In this document: one piece after another, positions 1 to 6,985 of the stretch
How positions within the stretch are numbered: the first letter of the stretch is position 1
Layout: each line of letters begins with the position of its first letter
IMG/VR virus record: IMGVR_UViG_3300021368_000626
Coordinates: 1 to 20,102 of that record
Strand: one strand, 5' to 3'
From: a virus
DNA: 20,102 bases
Program-made: the position numbers and the translations under genes
Notes under the pieces: generated by a model
The model's database searches: none
Seen by the model: only the letters and a program-made list of their open reading frames with translations
What the model was told of the DNA's origin: nothing

Positions 1-33
1 AAAGAAAAAAAAAAAAAAAAGGAAGTAATAAAA

Positions 34-1272
34 ATGAATAATGAAATAGAAAATGAAATAAGAAAGGCGGCTGAAATACTCGGTATGACCGAAGAAGAGG
101 GTAAACAGAAGTTTATGGATATATGTGAACAAAACAATATAGACATAGACAAAGAATCTTTACTCGCTCGAAGTCTATGGAGACAGTATTTTAGTAATGC
201 AAAGATGGCACAAGGTAGAACAACGAACAACAATGATGATGATGGGTTCTTTAAGAAAGCAGTTGGTTTCTTTATATCTTTAGATGATGCTAGAGATATG
301 ATGGCTGCTCAAAGAGAAAGAATCGTTGCATCTTATCATAGAGATTCAGATATGACTTATGAACAAGGTCAAGTGGCTATGTTCACTAAGATTGATGATA
401 GTTCGTATGAAGGTAGAATGATGGTTAAGGGTGAAGAAGTTGTTAAGATTATGACTAAGTTACCAAACAACAATGTAGAAGTTGATACAGGTTTGTATCT
501 AGTACCATTAGATAATACAGAAAAGTATGGTACTTATGTAAATAAAAACTTTGGTAAGCCACTACCTAAATCAGAATTTAGAAGAAGTGGTGTATTTGTT
601 GGTGAAGTTAATGGTAATTTTGGTAAATATTTCTTTAACTACAAAGGAGAACACTGTCAAGAGTTTGCACCAAATACATTTGATTTGGTACACTTTGTTT
701 GTACGGTTAATACTAATAATGGTACTAGAATACACGGAGTTACAGATAAGACTTCATCTAGTCTTATGTTAAATTCTGAATTAGCAATGGATAGTTCACT
801 AAGAATACAAGAAACAGATATCAATATGCAAGACATGTTGATGGAACATTCTAGTGACAATTTTAGCCCATTGATTGATTTAGATAGATATCACACTGAA
901 TGCGTCAATAAAGAATACAACAATAGATTTGTATTTACTGATGGTAGTGTTACAAGTATCAATATGAACCCAACAAAGAATGGTAATAGGATTATCAACC
1001 TTGATGATTTAAACACAGACTTTGATTTCGATAGTGAAGGTTGGAGTGGTACTACTTGTTGGATACCATCAAATATTGATATTGATTTTGGTATTGGTTC
1101 TAATGTTATAGTAGTTGGTAGAACTTCTCAATCTAGAGATATGGATGGTAACTTACAACCTGTTACTATCAATGTTACAGGATTGTATGTTACAAAGAGG
1201 AGAGGTGGAAGTCCACAACAAATAGACTTTGTAGAAGAAGAAGACGATAATACTGATTGGTTTTTTAGTTGA
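34..1272 (+). CDS. Putative OB-fold single-stranded DNA-binding protein (RPA-like)
   Basis: A 412-aa protein that probably coats single-stranded DNA during viral replication. The start is supported by GGAAG at 21-25, 8 nt before ATG. The N-terminus (about residues 1-60) is helical and charged, followed by a short Asn/Asp-rich linker (NNNDDD near 66-71). The last third contains a pattern typical of an OB-fold core, with hydrophobic strands around VIVVGRTSQS followed by VTINVTGLYV, as in archaeal RPA. The C-terminus is acidic and ends in aromatic residues (EEEDDNTDWFFS), which resembles the protein-binding tails of many SSBs. It opens the cluster of RecA-like ATPase, PCNA and PolB, which supports a replication role. 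No zinc finger is seen. The RPA assignment rests on weak motifs and context; it could be another replication accessory protein. Confidence 0.6.
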   Translation: MNNEIENEIRKAAEILGMTEEEGKQKFMDICEQNNIDIDKESLLARSLWRQYFSNAKMAQGRTTNNNDDDGFFKKAVGFFISLDDARDMMAAQRERIVASYHRDSDMTYEQGQVAMFTKIDDSSYEGRMMVKGEEVVKIMTKLPNNNVEVDTGLYLVPLDNTEKYGTYVNKNFGKPLPKSEFRRSGVFVGEVNGNFGKYFFNYKGEHCQEFAPNTFDLVHFVCTVNTNNGTRIHGVTDKTSSSLMLNSELAMDSSLRIQETDINMQDMLMEHSSDNFSPLIDLDRYHTECVNKEYNNRFVFTDGSVTSINMNPTKNGNRIINLDDLNTDFDFDSEGWSGTTCWIPSNIDIDFGIGSNVIVVGRTSQSRDMDGNLQPVTINVTGLYVTKRRGGSPQQIDFVEEEDDNTDWFFS

Positions 1273-1565
1273 GTGTGATTTCTTTGTCAAATTATACTTT
1301 ACTAGAATACGATAGTGAGATGGGAGAAAGAAAAGAATTATTTGTACAGGGGAGAAGTTTTTGCTTCCCCCTGTCACAAGTATCTTTTGTTACTTGGAGA
1401 ATGAATGACGAAACTGGAAGTTACTGGTTGAAGTTTCACTTCTCTTCAGGTAAAGAAATACGAATTAAGGTCAATTTAGAAGAACTTAATGATATATTAG
1501 AACAATGGACAAATACAAATATAAATTACAGAGGAAATAAAAATGAGTTGGAAAACACAAGATAA
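1269..1565 (+). CDS. Small hypothetical protein between the ssDNA-binding candidate and the RecA-like ATPase
   Basis: I do not recognise a family for this protein of about 98 aa. The start is uncertain: TTG at 1269 overlaps the upstream stop (TTGA), GTG at 1275 is an alternative, and neither has a clear ribosome binding site. The sequence alternates hydrophobic and polar residues in the middle (FCFPLSQVSFVTW, YWLKFHFSSGKEIRIKV), suggesting a small beta-rich fold, then a short helix (LEELNDILEQW). The last 23 nt overlap the next gene. Its place in the replication operon suggests an accessory role, but no function can be assigned. Confidence 0.6.
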   Translation: MSVISLSNYTLLEYDSEMGERKELFVQGRSFCFPLSQVSFVTWRMNDETGSYWLKFHFSSGKEIRIKVNLEELNDILEQWTNTNINYRGNKNELENTR

Positions 1566-2403
1566 AAATGAAGCAATAACAACAGAAGAAAAACAAAAAG
1601 GCTCTTTCGCAATCGGAAGAGAAGCATATCTTGCTAAGAGAAAGATAGCACAAGAGAGAAATAAAAACTACTTGTGTGTTGGTATTTGGGGAGCACCCAA
1701 ATCCGCAAAGTCAGGTTTAGCAGCAGATATATTATCTGAAGAGGATATTAAGAATGGTATGCATGTTTTTGTATGGGATTATGATAATAGATTTATTGAT
1801 GTTAAAAGAAATCACTACGCTAATGTAGAAAATCTAGTTGTCTTTAATCCTATAGAGAGACATCCTGATACGTTGGTAGATATTAAGGCTACAAAACACA
1901 ATGCAGAAATGCATTATCAAGAGGCTATGTCTTTCTTAGAAAAAGGTAAACTAAAGGCAGTAATTGTAGATGGTGCAGATAAGTTTCTAACTGATGTATG
2001 TGAAACATATATGAGAGTTAAACATAATTTAGATGCTGATACAGTAATTAAACAATTACCATTTGTATGGGGAGATAGAAATACTCCTTACAAGAATTTC
2101 TTACACAAGAAAATATTAGAAATGGATTGTCATAGAATAGTAATTGCTCATTCTAAAGATAAATATGTAGATGGAAATCCTGTCGGTACTATTGCCAATT
2201 GGCATGAGAGTACAGAAGATATTTTTACATCTACTATTAAAATGGATAGAAGAATGAGTAGTGGTACTGCCACGTTTACTGCTCTGATAGAAGCATCTGC
2301 TACAAAACCGGAACTGATAGGAACAAGGCATGTTGTTCTTACTATTGATAATGGTAAAGTAGATTGGAAAGGATTAGAAATGTTGAAGAAGGGAGAACTA
2401 TGA
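1543..2403 (+). CDS. RecA/RadA-like P-loop ATPase (AAA_24-type)
   Basis: A 286-aa P-loop NTPase resembling viral RecA-like recombination or replication ATPases. Start ATG 1543 is preceded by AGAGGAAAT. The Walker A region is at residues 50-57 (GAPKSAKS), where the usual second glycine is alanine (GxxxxAKS instead of GxxxxGKS). Walker B is at about 140-146 (VIVDGAD, Asp143). There is a plausible catalytic region near 195-220 (HRIVIAHSKDKYVDGN). The length suits a single RecA core without the N-terminal domain of cellular RadA. It sits directly upstream of PCNA, whose ATG overlaps its stop, so it probably acts in strand exchange, recombination-dependent replication or DNA loading. The ATPase fold is well supported; the exact role is inferred. 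Confidence 0.8.
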   Translation: MSWKTQDKNEAITTEEKQKGSFAIGREAYLAKRKIAQERNKNYLCVGIWGAPKSAKSGLAADILSEEDIKNGMHVFVWDYDNRFIDVKRNHYANVENLVVFNPIERHPDTLVDIKATKHNAEMHYQEAMSFLEKGKLKAVIVDGADKFLTDVCETYMRVKHNLDADTVIKQLPFVWGDRNTPYKNFLHKKILEMDCHRIVIAHSKDKYVDGNPVGTIANWHESTEDIFTSTIKMDRRMSSGTATFTALIEASATKPELIGTRHVVLTIDNGKVDWKGLEMLKKGEL

Positions 2404-3179
2404 AATTTACAATTTCTTCAAAAAAATTAATTGATGATTTAGAAACTGTTATGTTAAAGGGTAAATACTTTCAGAGTGAAGGAGCAAAAAATGGCTTCTT
2501 AACTAACTATGCAGTATTAGATATTACCAATGATAATGATAAAATGGAAATATATAATGCTGACACAAGTACTGCTTGTATGGTTTCTTCACCGATAACA
2601 GGTGAGACAGAAGAAGGACAATGTGTAGTAGATATATCTAAAACTATTAGTTATCTAAAACCATTTAGTTCTGATGTTGTTATCACTATTGGAGACTATA
2701 TTACTATAGAAGATAGTAGAGATGGTGTAAGTAAAAAGGCTACATTGCCTAAAGTATTAACACATGAAGGTATGGGTTTAATTGCAAGGATGATTAATTT
2801 TACAAATTCTTGGAATTATAATGATGTTTCTTCACCATTACCTACCTTTAGTAAAACAACTTTTGATACATGTGTACAGGTATTATCTTCGGACTTAGTT
2901 CCTGTTGCTAAATCATGTGAAGTTGTTGGAGTGGCAAAATACAAGTTTGATTTTGACAATGATATACTAACTATATCTAGTACAAAAACAGAAGTAGAGA
3001 AATACGAAGGTGGTTTGATACCACTTGATTATACAGGAGAGTATTCTACTGTAGAGTTTACAGGAAACTTTCACAAGTTTCTTGATGGGTTAGTAAGAGT
3101 ATACATGAAAGATGATGCACCAATATTAATGGTATGTCAGAATAGAATGTTATTGAAAGCACCATATTTATCGGGATGA
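2400..3179 (+). CDS. pcn: DNA sliding clamp (PCNA)
   Basis: A 259-aa archaeal/eukaryotic-type sliding clamp, which would encircle DNA as a trimer and tether the polymerase. I chose ATG 2400, overlapping the stop of the upstream ATPase as ATGA, because GGGAG lies 4 nt upstream; an in-frame ATG at 2364 lies inside the upstream gene and adds nothing conserved. The two-domain clamp pattern is visible: an N-terminal beta-alpha-beta start (FTISSKKLIDDLETV), a central linker, and a C-terminal strand set (YMKDDAPILMVCQNRMLLKA) matching the PCNA ending in which the chain returns to a hydrophobic AP motif. It is followed 4 nt later by the polymerase. No clamp loader gene is in this window, so loading would rely on the host RFC or a viral gene elsewhere. 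Confidence 0.85.
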   Translation: MKFTISSKKLIDDLETVMLKGKYFQSEGAKNGFLTNYAVLDITNDNDKMEIYNADTSTACMVSSPITGETEEGQCVVDISKTISYLKPFSSDVVITIGDYITIEDSRDGVSKKATLPKVLTHEGMGLIARMINFTNSWNYNDVSSPLPTFSKTTFDTCVQVLSSDLVPVAKSCEVVGVAKYKFDFDNDILTISSTKTEVEKYEGGLIPLDYTGEYSTVEFTGNFHKFLDGLVRVYMKDDAPILMVCQNRMLLKAPYLSG

Positions 3180-3183
3180 TATT

Positions 3184-4839
3184 ATGATTATAAATAGGTT
3201 AAAGGAAGGAATTGGTCTTAGATGGCGTAATGATTCCGGTATTCGTCAAGAGTGTGTTGTACCTTTTGACGAGTACCAACCCTATTTTTATATTAATTCA
3301 GATGCAGAACAACCATCTCAACTTATCATTGGTGATAAATGGGGTAGGTTTCCAGTGGAACTAAGTTATCATACAGGTGACTATTATAATTTAAATGGTG
3401 AACAATTAACTAAGGTTACTTGGACACCAAGTAATTCAAACCATATAAGAAAACTAAAGGATTGTTTTGAATATACATACGAAGCAGATGTTGCTTTTCA
3501 CTATAGATTTTGTGTAGATGAATTAGAAGTCTTACCGGAATACAAACTCAATAAATGGTATTGGGATATGGAATGGATACAAGGCGGTGATTATGATGGG
3601 GCTATTACTTGTATATCTTTATATGATTCTTATAGAAAAGAATGTGAAGTATTATGGTGGAGTCCAAATAAAATTCAAGTTAAAGGTCACAAAAAACATT
3701 TTAGTTCTGAAAAGGCAATGTTACATTACTTCATGAATTTGATTGAAGAAGATGACCCCGATATGTTAATTTCTTGGTTTGGTTGGAAGTTCGATTTACC
3801 TAAATTAATAGATAGATTAGTTGTAAATGAAATAGATGTAAGAGATTTATCACCGTTCCAACAAGTAACAGGTATTGGTTGGTCTACTAAAACATCGAAG
3901 ATTAATTTACATAGTAACGTTGTTAATAACTATTCACCAATTAGTCAACCAATAAAAGGTAGAATTTGTGTACCATTAGATTTAGCATTTGAAAGACAGT
4001 GGAATGATTCACAAAGAGGAACATTACCATCAATGGCTTTAGACTATGTAGCAGAACTTACATTAGGAGAAAGGAAATTAGTTAGTGAGAAGTTTCCTGA
4101 TAAGAACGAGTTCTTTACAAGAGGTTGGTTAGAAGATACTCAAACTTATTTAGACTATGCTAAAATAGATACAGAGTTATTAGTTAGAATTGATAATGAA
4201 ATGTATATTACAGAATCTATTTTAGCACTACAGAGATTACTAATTGCTCCTTTTGATGCTTGTTTCTATGCAAGTAATATGGGAGGAATATACTTTATGA
4301 GAAACGCCACTTGGAAAGCCCCTACAGGAAAGAAAGGTGACAGGGTAGACTATGATGGTGCAATGGTCTATGACCCTCTCAGTGAGGCTACAAACGGTCT
4401 TCATTTAGGAGTTGCAGCATTCGATTTCGCAGGTCTATATCCGAGTATGATGATTGCTAGAAATATCTCTTGGGAAACTAAAACTGATGTACCAACTGAA
4501 TTTGCAGTTAATATAAAAACACCAAAAGACTTTTCTGAAATAAAAGAAACAGAAATGCGATATTACAAAACAGACAAGTTGGGATTATTACCTAAAGCAG
4601 TATTAGAACTTAAAGAATTAAGGAGTAAATATAAAAAATTAATGAAAGATTCTAAGTCTAAAGAAGAGTACAATAAATGGAATAGTAACCAATTAGCAGT
4701 AAAAAGATTATCTGCTTCCTTTTATGGTATCACTGCCTATCAAGGGTTCGGTTGGGCTGATGTTGATTTAGCCGCTAGTATAACTGCTAGTGCTAGAGAG
4801 GCAATCAGAGAAGCGGCATTTAAAGCGAGGGAATTGTAA
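3184..4839 (+). CDS. polB: Family B DNA polymerase, N-terminal part (exonuclease plus palm motifs A and B)
   Basis: A 551-aa N-terminal portion of a replicative family B polymerase. It has an N-terminal domain (about 1-120), then a DEDDy 3'-5' exonuclease with Exo I (Asp128/Glu130, WDMEW), Exo II (FDLP, Asp204) and Exo III (Tyr325/Asp329, YAKID) all intact. Polymerase motif A is DFAGLYPS (Asp414) and motif B is KRLSASFYG (Lys507 to Gly515). Both deviate: the Ser of DxxSLYPS is Gly417 and the Asn of KxxxNSxYG is Ala511. The chain ends 36 residues after motif B at KAREL, just before motif C would begin. Motif C is encoded by a separate gene starting at 5814. ATG 3184 lies 4 nt after PCNA. The two chains presumably assemble into one enzyme. 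Confidence 0.9.
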   Translation: MIINRLKEGIGLRWRNDSGIRQECVVPFDEYQPYFYINSDAEQPSQLIIGDKWGRFPVELSYHTGDYYNLNGEQLTKVTWTPSNSNHIRKLKDCFEYTYEADVAFHYRFCVDELEVLPEYKLNKWYWDMEWIQGGDYDGAITCISLYDSYRKECEVLWWSPNKIQVKGHKKHFSSEKAMLHYFMNLIEEDDPDMLISWFGWKFDLPKLIDRLVVNEIDVRDLSPFQQVTGIGWSTKTSKINLHSNVVNNYSPISQPIKGRICVPLDLAFERQWNDSQRGTLPSMALDYVAELTLGERKLVSEKFPDKNEFFTRGWLEDTQTYLDYAKIDTELLVRIDNEMYITESILALQRLLIAPFDACFYASNMGGIYFMRNATWKAPTGKKGDRVDYDGAMVYDPLSEATNGLHLGVAAFDFAGLYPSMMIARNISWETKTDVPTEFAVNIKTPKDFSEIKETEMRYYKTDKLGLLPKAVLELKELRSKYKKLMKDSKSKEEYNKWNSNQLAVKRLSASFYGITAYQGFGWADVDLAASITASAREAIREAAFKAREL

Positions 4840-4991
4840 TGGCTAAAACAGACCAAAGTAAACCAATAAGAAGAGAATGTGTAGTTTGTCATAAAATATT
4901 TAGATTGGCAAAGAGAGATGTAAAACGTTGTGCTACTTGTGCTCGTAAGGCAAGAGAGGCTATTCGTAAAGCAAAGGAGGAAAAGAAATGA
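4839..4991 (+). CDS. Zinc-ribbon microprotein (50 aa) inside the PolB split
   Basis: A small basic protein whose ATG shares an A with the PolB-N stop (TAATG). It has two Cys pairs, C14-x2-C17 and C31-x2-C34, the layout of a zinc ribbon, followed by a Lys/Arg-rich helix (ARKAREAIRKAKEEKK). The next gene starts within its stop (ATGA). A nucleic-acid-binding or protein-binding role is likely from the Cys pairs and positive charge, but no family is recognised. Confidence 0.65.
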   Translation: MAKTDQSKPIRRECVVCHKIFRLAKRDVKRCATCARKAREAIRKAKEEKK

Positions 4992-5239
4992 ATAAATTTA
5001 GATTAGCAAGTGTTAAACATGCAGAGTATGAAATCTATAAGGGAATGTTAATTAATAAACGTGATGAACCTATACAAAGAACAATGCAAAATATCTTTGA
5101 TAGAGTAGTTCCCAAAGGAGATAAAGTTGCTTTAAAGAGATGGAATACTGCAATTAAAAATGTTAAACAACAGATGGAAAATAAAATGGAAAATAGAAAA
5201 CAATATTTACCAAAGTATCATGTAGATGGGGATGAATAA
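4988..5239 (+). CDS. Hypothetical basic protein (83 aa) inside the PolB split
   Basis: A small, mostly alpha-helical, lysine-rich protein of unknown function. The start is well supported by AAAGGAGG at 4973-4980, 7 nt before ATG 4988, and it overlaps the upstream stop by 4 nt. The middle (IQRTMQNIFDRVV, then ALKRWNTAIKNVKQQMENK) predicts amphipathic helices. There are no cysteines and no membrane segment. It is the largest gene of the cassette separating the two polymerase halves. No homing endonuclease motif (LAGLIDADG, GIY-YIG or HNH) is visible. Confidence 0.7.
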   Translation: MNKFRLASVKHAEYEIYKGMLINKRDEPIQRTMQNIFDRVVPKGDKVALKRWNTAIKNVKQQMENKMENRKQYLPKYHVDGDE

Positions 5240-5241
5240 TA

Positions 5242-5385
5242 ATGGAAGTACCATGTATTGATTGCGATAAGTTATTTACTTTACGTGGTGGTACTAGTGG
5301 AAATGCTACAAGAAGATGTGGTAAATGTTATTTAGAATGGCAAAGAGAAAGAAGGAGGAAAAAAAATGATAAGAAAGTGTACTAG
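5242..5385 (+). CDS. Zinc-ribbon microprotein (47 aa) inside the PolB split
   Basis: Begins 2 nt after the previous stop. It has C5-x2-C8 and C26-x2-C29 pairs separated by 17 residues, a typical zinc ribbon, then a strongly basic tail (WQRERRRKKNDKKVY). The layout matches the 50-aa microprotein at 4839-4991, with Cys pairs followed by a basic tail, so the two may be distant paralogues. Its tail overlaps the next tiny gene. Function unknown. Confidence 0.6.
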   Translation: MEVPCIDCDKLFTLRGGTSGNATRRCGKCYLEWQRERRRKKNDKKVY

Positions 5386-5458
5386 AAAGGGATGTGACAA
5401 AGCGATGTTTATGCATGGTGAATGTTATCATCATTATTTTATAGCGTGGGAGAATTGA
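5366..5458 (+). CDS. Cys/His-rich 30-aa microprotein
   Basis: A 30-aa ORF with a strong AAGGAGG site (5352-5358) 7 nt before ATG 5366. It contains CTRKGC and CYHH, so three Cys and two or three His could form one zinc site. The strong ribosome binding site lies inside the previous gene, whose last 20 nt this ORF overlaps. Because it is very short, confidence depends on the ribosome binding site and the Cys/His pattern. Confidence 0.45.
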   Translation: MIRKCTRKGCDKAMFMHGECYHHYFIAWEN

Positions 5459-5459
5459 A

Positions 5460-5696
5460 ATGTTAATGTATAGTTTATCTGTAATAGGAGGATTTGCATT
5501 AGCAAAATGGGCAGTGCCTAGAGTACCTTCGTTAAAGACAGAAAAATATCATTTACACCATTGGATATGGTCTTCACTGATATTGTTAGGATTTATGTTT
5601 ATTACTGTAACAGATATTACTATTGGTCTATTTACAGGTGTTGCTTTACAAGGTTTAACTTACAAGAATTGGGGGATTAAAAGAAATGGTAGTTGA
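5460..5696 (+). CDS. Small membrane protein (78 aa) with HLHHW motif
   Basis: A 78-aa protein with an N-terminal hydrophobic stretch (LMYSLSVIGGFALAKWAV), a polar loop, then HLHHW followed by a strong membrane segment (IWSSLILLGFMFITV) and a further weakly hydrophobic segment. It ends in a basic tail (YKNWGIKRNGS). GGGAG at 5448-5452 lies 7 nt upstream of ATG. The three clustered histidines at the membrane edge could bind a metal or stack against a headgroup. It is one of two membrane microproteins in the PolB-splitting cassette. Family not recognised. Confidence 0.65.
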   Translation: MLMYSLSVIGGFALAKWAVPRVPSLKTEKYHLHHWIWSSLILLGFMFITVTDITIGLFTGVALQGLTYKNWGIKRNGS

Positions 5697-5823
5697 AACA
5701 GATTTATTATTATACGGTGCATGTTGTGCAGGTTTATGTTTTTTAATATGTGTTGGATATATTATAGTAGAAAATCTGCGTACAACATATCAGATTATTC
5801 AAGATGGAGTTGAGTGGCCTTGA
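5686..5823 (+). CDS. Single-span membrane microprotein (45 aa)
   Basis: A 45-aa ORF starting inside the end of the previous gene (11-nt overlap) and ending 10 nt inside the PolB C-terminal gene in a different frame. Residues 7-28 form one cysteine-rich hydrophobic segment (LLLYGACCAGLCFLICVGYI) followed by a soluble tail ending in GVEWP. A GGGGGATT tract lies 10 nt or more before ATG 5686. Its 3' end carries the GGAG ribosome binding site for the PolB C-terminal gene, so the two are probably translationally coupled. Confidence 0.5.
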   Translation: MVVETDLLLYGACCAGLCFLICVGYIIVENLRTTYQIIQDGVEWP

Positions 5824-6716
5824 AAGTAGTTTATGGACATACAGATTCTATTTATGTACAAATAGATAATATAGAAGAATCTAAAAAAACATTAGACATT
5901 CTAAACAAACACGTGAGGAAGAGTTTTCCTAATGTTCTTGGGTTGAATGAACACCCCGTTGTTTTAGAGTTTGAAAAGTATTTTCATAGTCTTGGTGTAG
6001 GTGTAACTAAGAATAGGAATGCAGGTCTAATAACATGGAAAGATGGTAAAGACTTAGAAGAAATGGAATTCACAATGACAGGGTTTACTGCAAAAAGAGT
6101 TTCTGAAACGAAGTTATCTAAAGAAGTACAACTTACTGTACTAAAAATGTGGGCAGAAAGTAAAACTGAAGAAGAGATTAGTTCATATCTTAATGATAAG
6201 TATTATGAAGTATTAAATGGAAATGTACCTTTGTCAGAAATTACGAAAAGAAGTAGATATCGAGATGCTAGATTTCAAGTAGAATGTAAAACATGTAAAA
6301 GAAATTCTAATCTCAATGAATTAGTAATGAGTCCTTGTTGTAGTTTACCCAAATTACAAACAACAGAAGGTAAAAATGTTACAGTGGGAGCAGGAATTGC
6401 AGGTATATTATTTTATAATAATCTTCCAAATAACTCTCCTATTACTGATTCGTATTTATATTGTAAAATAAAAGAGAACAGTAATAATAAGTTTTTACAC
6501 CCTGTTACTCAACAGACTATCATAACAACATGGTATTCTGCAAATAACGAAAAAGAAATAGAACTATTTTTAAAATCTTCACGTAGTTCTATTGATTGGT
6601 TTTATTATGCCAATACTGTAGTGAAGAAAGCAGAACCAGTGTATTTAGCAATGGGTTGGTCAACTGCGAATATAACAAAAGACAAAAATCAAAAGGATTT
6701 AGGAGAATGGTTTTAA
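5814..6716 (+). CDS. polB: Family B DNA polymerase, C-terminal part (motif C, palm and thumb)
   Basis: A 300-aa second half of the polymerase. The GTG start at 5814 has GGAG at 5806-5809; the chain begins MALKVV directly before motif C (residues 7-12, YGHTDS). The first Asp of the normal YGDTDS is His9, while the catalytic second Asp (Asp11) is kept. PVVLEFEKYFHS (about 48-59) and the KxRYAG-like element KNRNAG (66-71, Tyr replaced by Asn) follow in the usual order. A Cys cluster (C158, C161, C175, C176) sits in the thumb region and may bind zinc. Placed after the 551-aa part, the distance between motifs B and C is about 41 residues, as in intact archaeal enzymes. It would need to associate with the N-terminal chain to work. 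Confidence 0.85.
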   Translation: MALKVVYGHTDSIYVQIDNIEESKKTLDILNKHVRKSFPNVLGLNEHPVVLEFEKYFHSLGVGVTKNRNAGLITWKDGKDLEEMEFTMTGFTAKRVSETKLSKEVQLTVLKMWAESKTEEEISSYLNDKYYEVLNGNVPLSEITKRSRYRDARFQVECKTCKRNSNLNELVMSPCCSLPKLQTTEGKNVTVGAGIAGILFYNNLPNNSPITDSYLYCKIKENSNNKFLHPVTQQTIITTWYSANNEKEIELFLKSSRSSIDWFYYANTVVKKAEPVYLAMGWSTANITKDKNQKDLGEWF

Positions 6717-6985
6717 TGGCAAGAAGTAGTAATACAAATGAATATACATATCAATGGGTAGCAGATACATATGGTGATGAAGATTTACCAATATTAAAAA
6801 TAACTAAATCATCATTTGGTTCTTTCCAATGGTGTCCTAAAAAATATCAATTTTCATATATTGAAAGATTACCTCAAGATACAACTGAAGCAATGTATAA
6901 GGGTACTATTATTCACAATGCTAGAGAAGCATTCTTTGATGATTTGACATTGCTAAAGCAGAAGATATGTCACATTCAGAATTAA
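6716..6985 (+). CDS. Cas4/RecB-like PD-(D/E)XK nuclease, N-terminal fragment (frameshifted)
   Basis: The N-terminal part of a nuclease whose remainder is in another frame. ATG 6716 overlaps the PolB stop (TAATG), with AGGAG at 6701-6705. It has the RecB/Cas4-type opening ITKSSFGSFQWCPKKYQFSYIERL, whose Cys would be the first ligand of a 4Fe-4S cluster, and the helix GTIIHNAREAFFDD carrying the conserved His. After about 6943 the frame loses similarity and ends in a short tail (LLKQKICHIQN). Reading one base back at that point gives FDIAKAEDM and joins the downstream frame. A missing T in the TTT at 6943-6945 would explain this, either as a sequencing error or as a true mutation. Confidence 0.7.
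   Translation: MARSSNTNEYTYQWVADTYGDEDLPILKITKSSFGSFQWCPKKYQFSYIERLPQDTTEAMYKGTIIHNAREAFFDDLTLLKQKICHIQN

Noticed and set aside
1-20. A-rich tract at the left edge as a genome end or poly-A signal
   Set aside because: A 16-base A run before a ribosome binding site fits AT-rich intergenic sequence; there is nothing on the left to compare.
4839-5823. Intein or homing endonuclease as the cause of the PolB split
   Set aside because: The insert has several stops and overlapping short ORFs, no intein blocks (Cys start, His-Asn end) and no LAGLIDADG, GIY-YIG or HNH motif. A past intein cannot be excluded, but none is visible.
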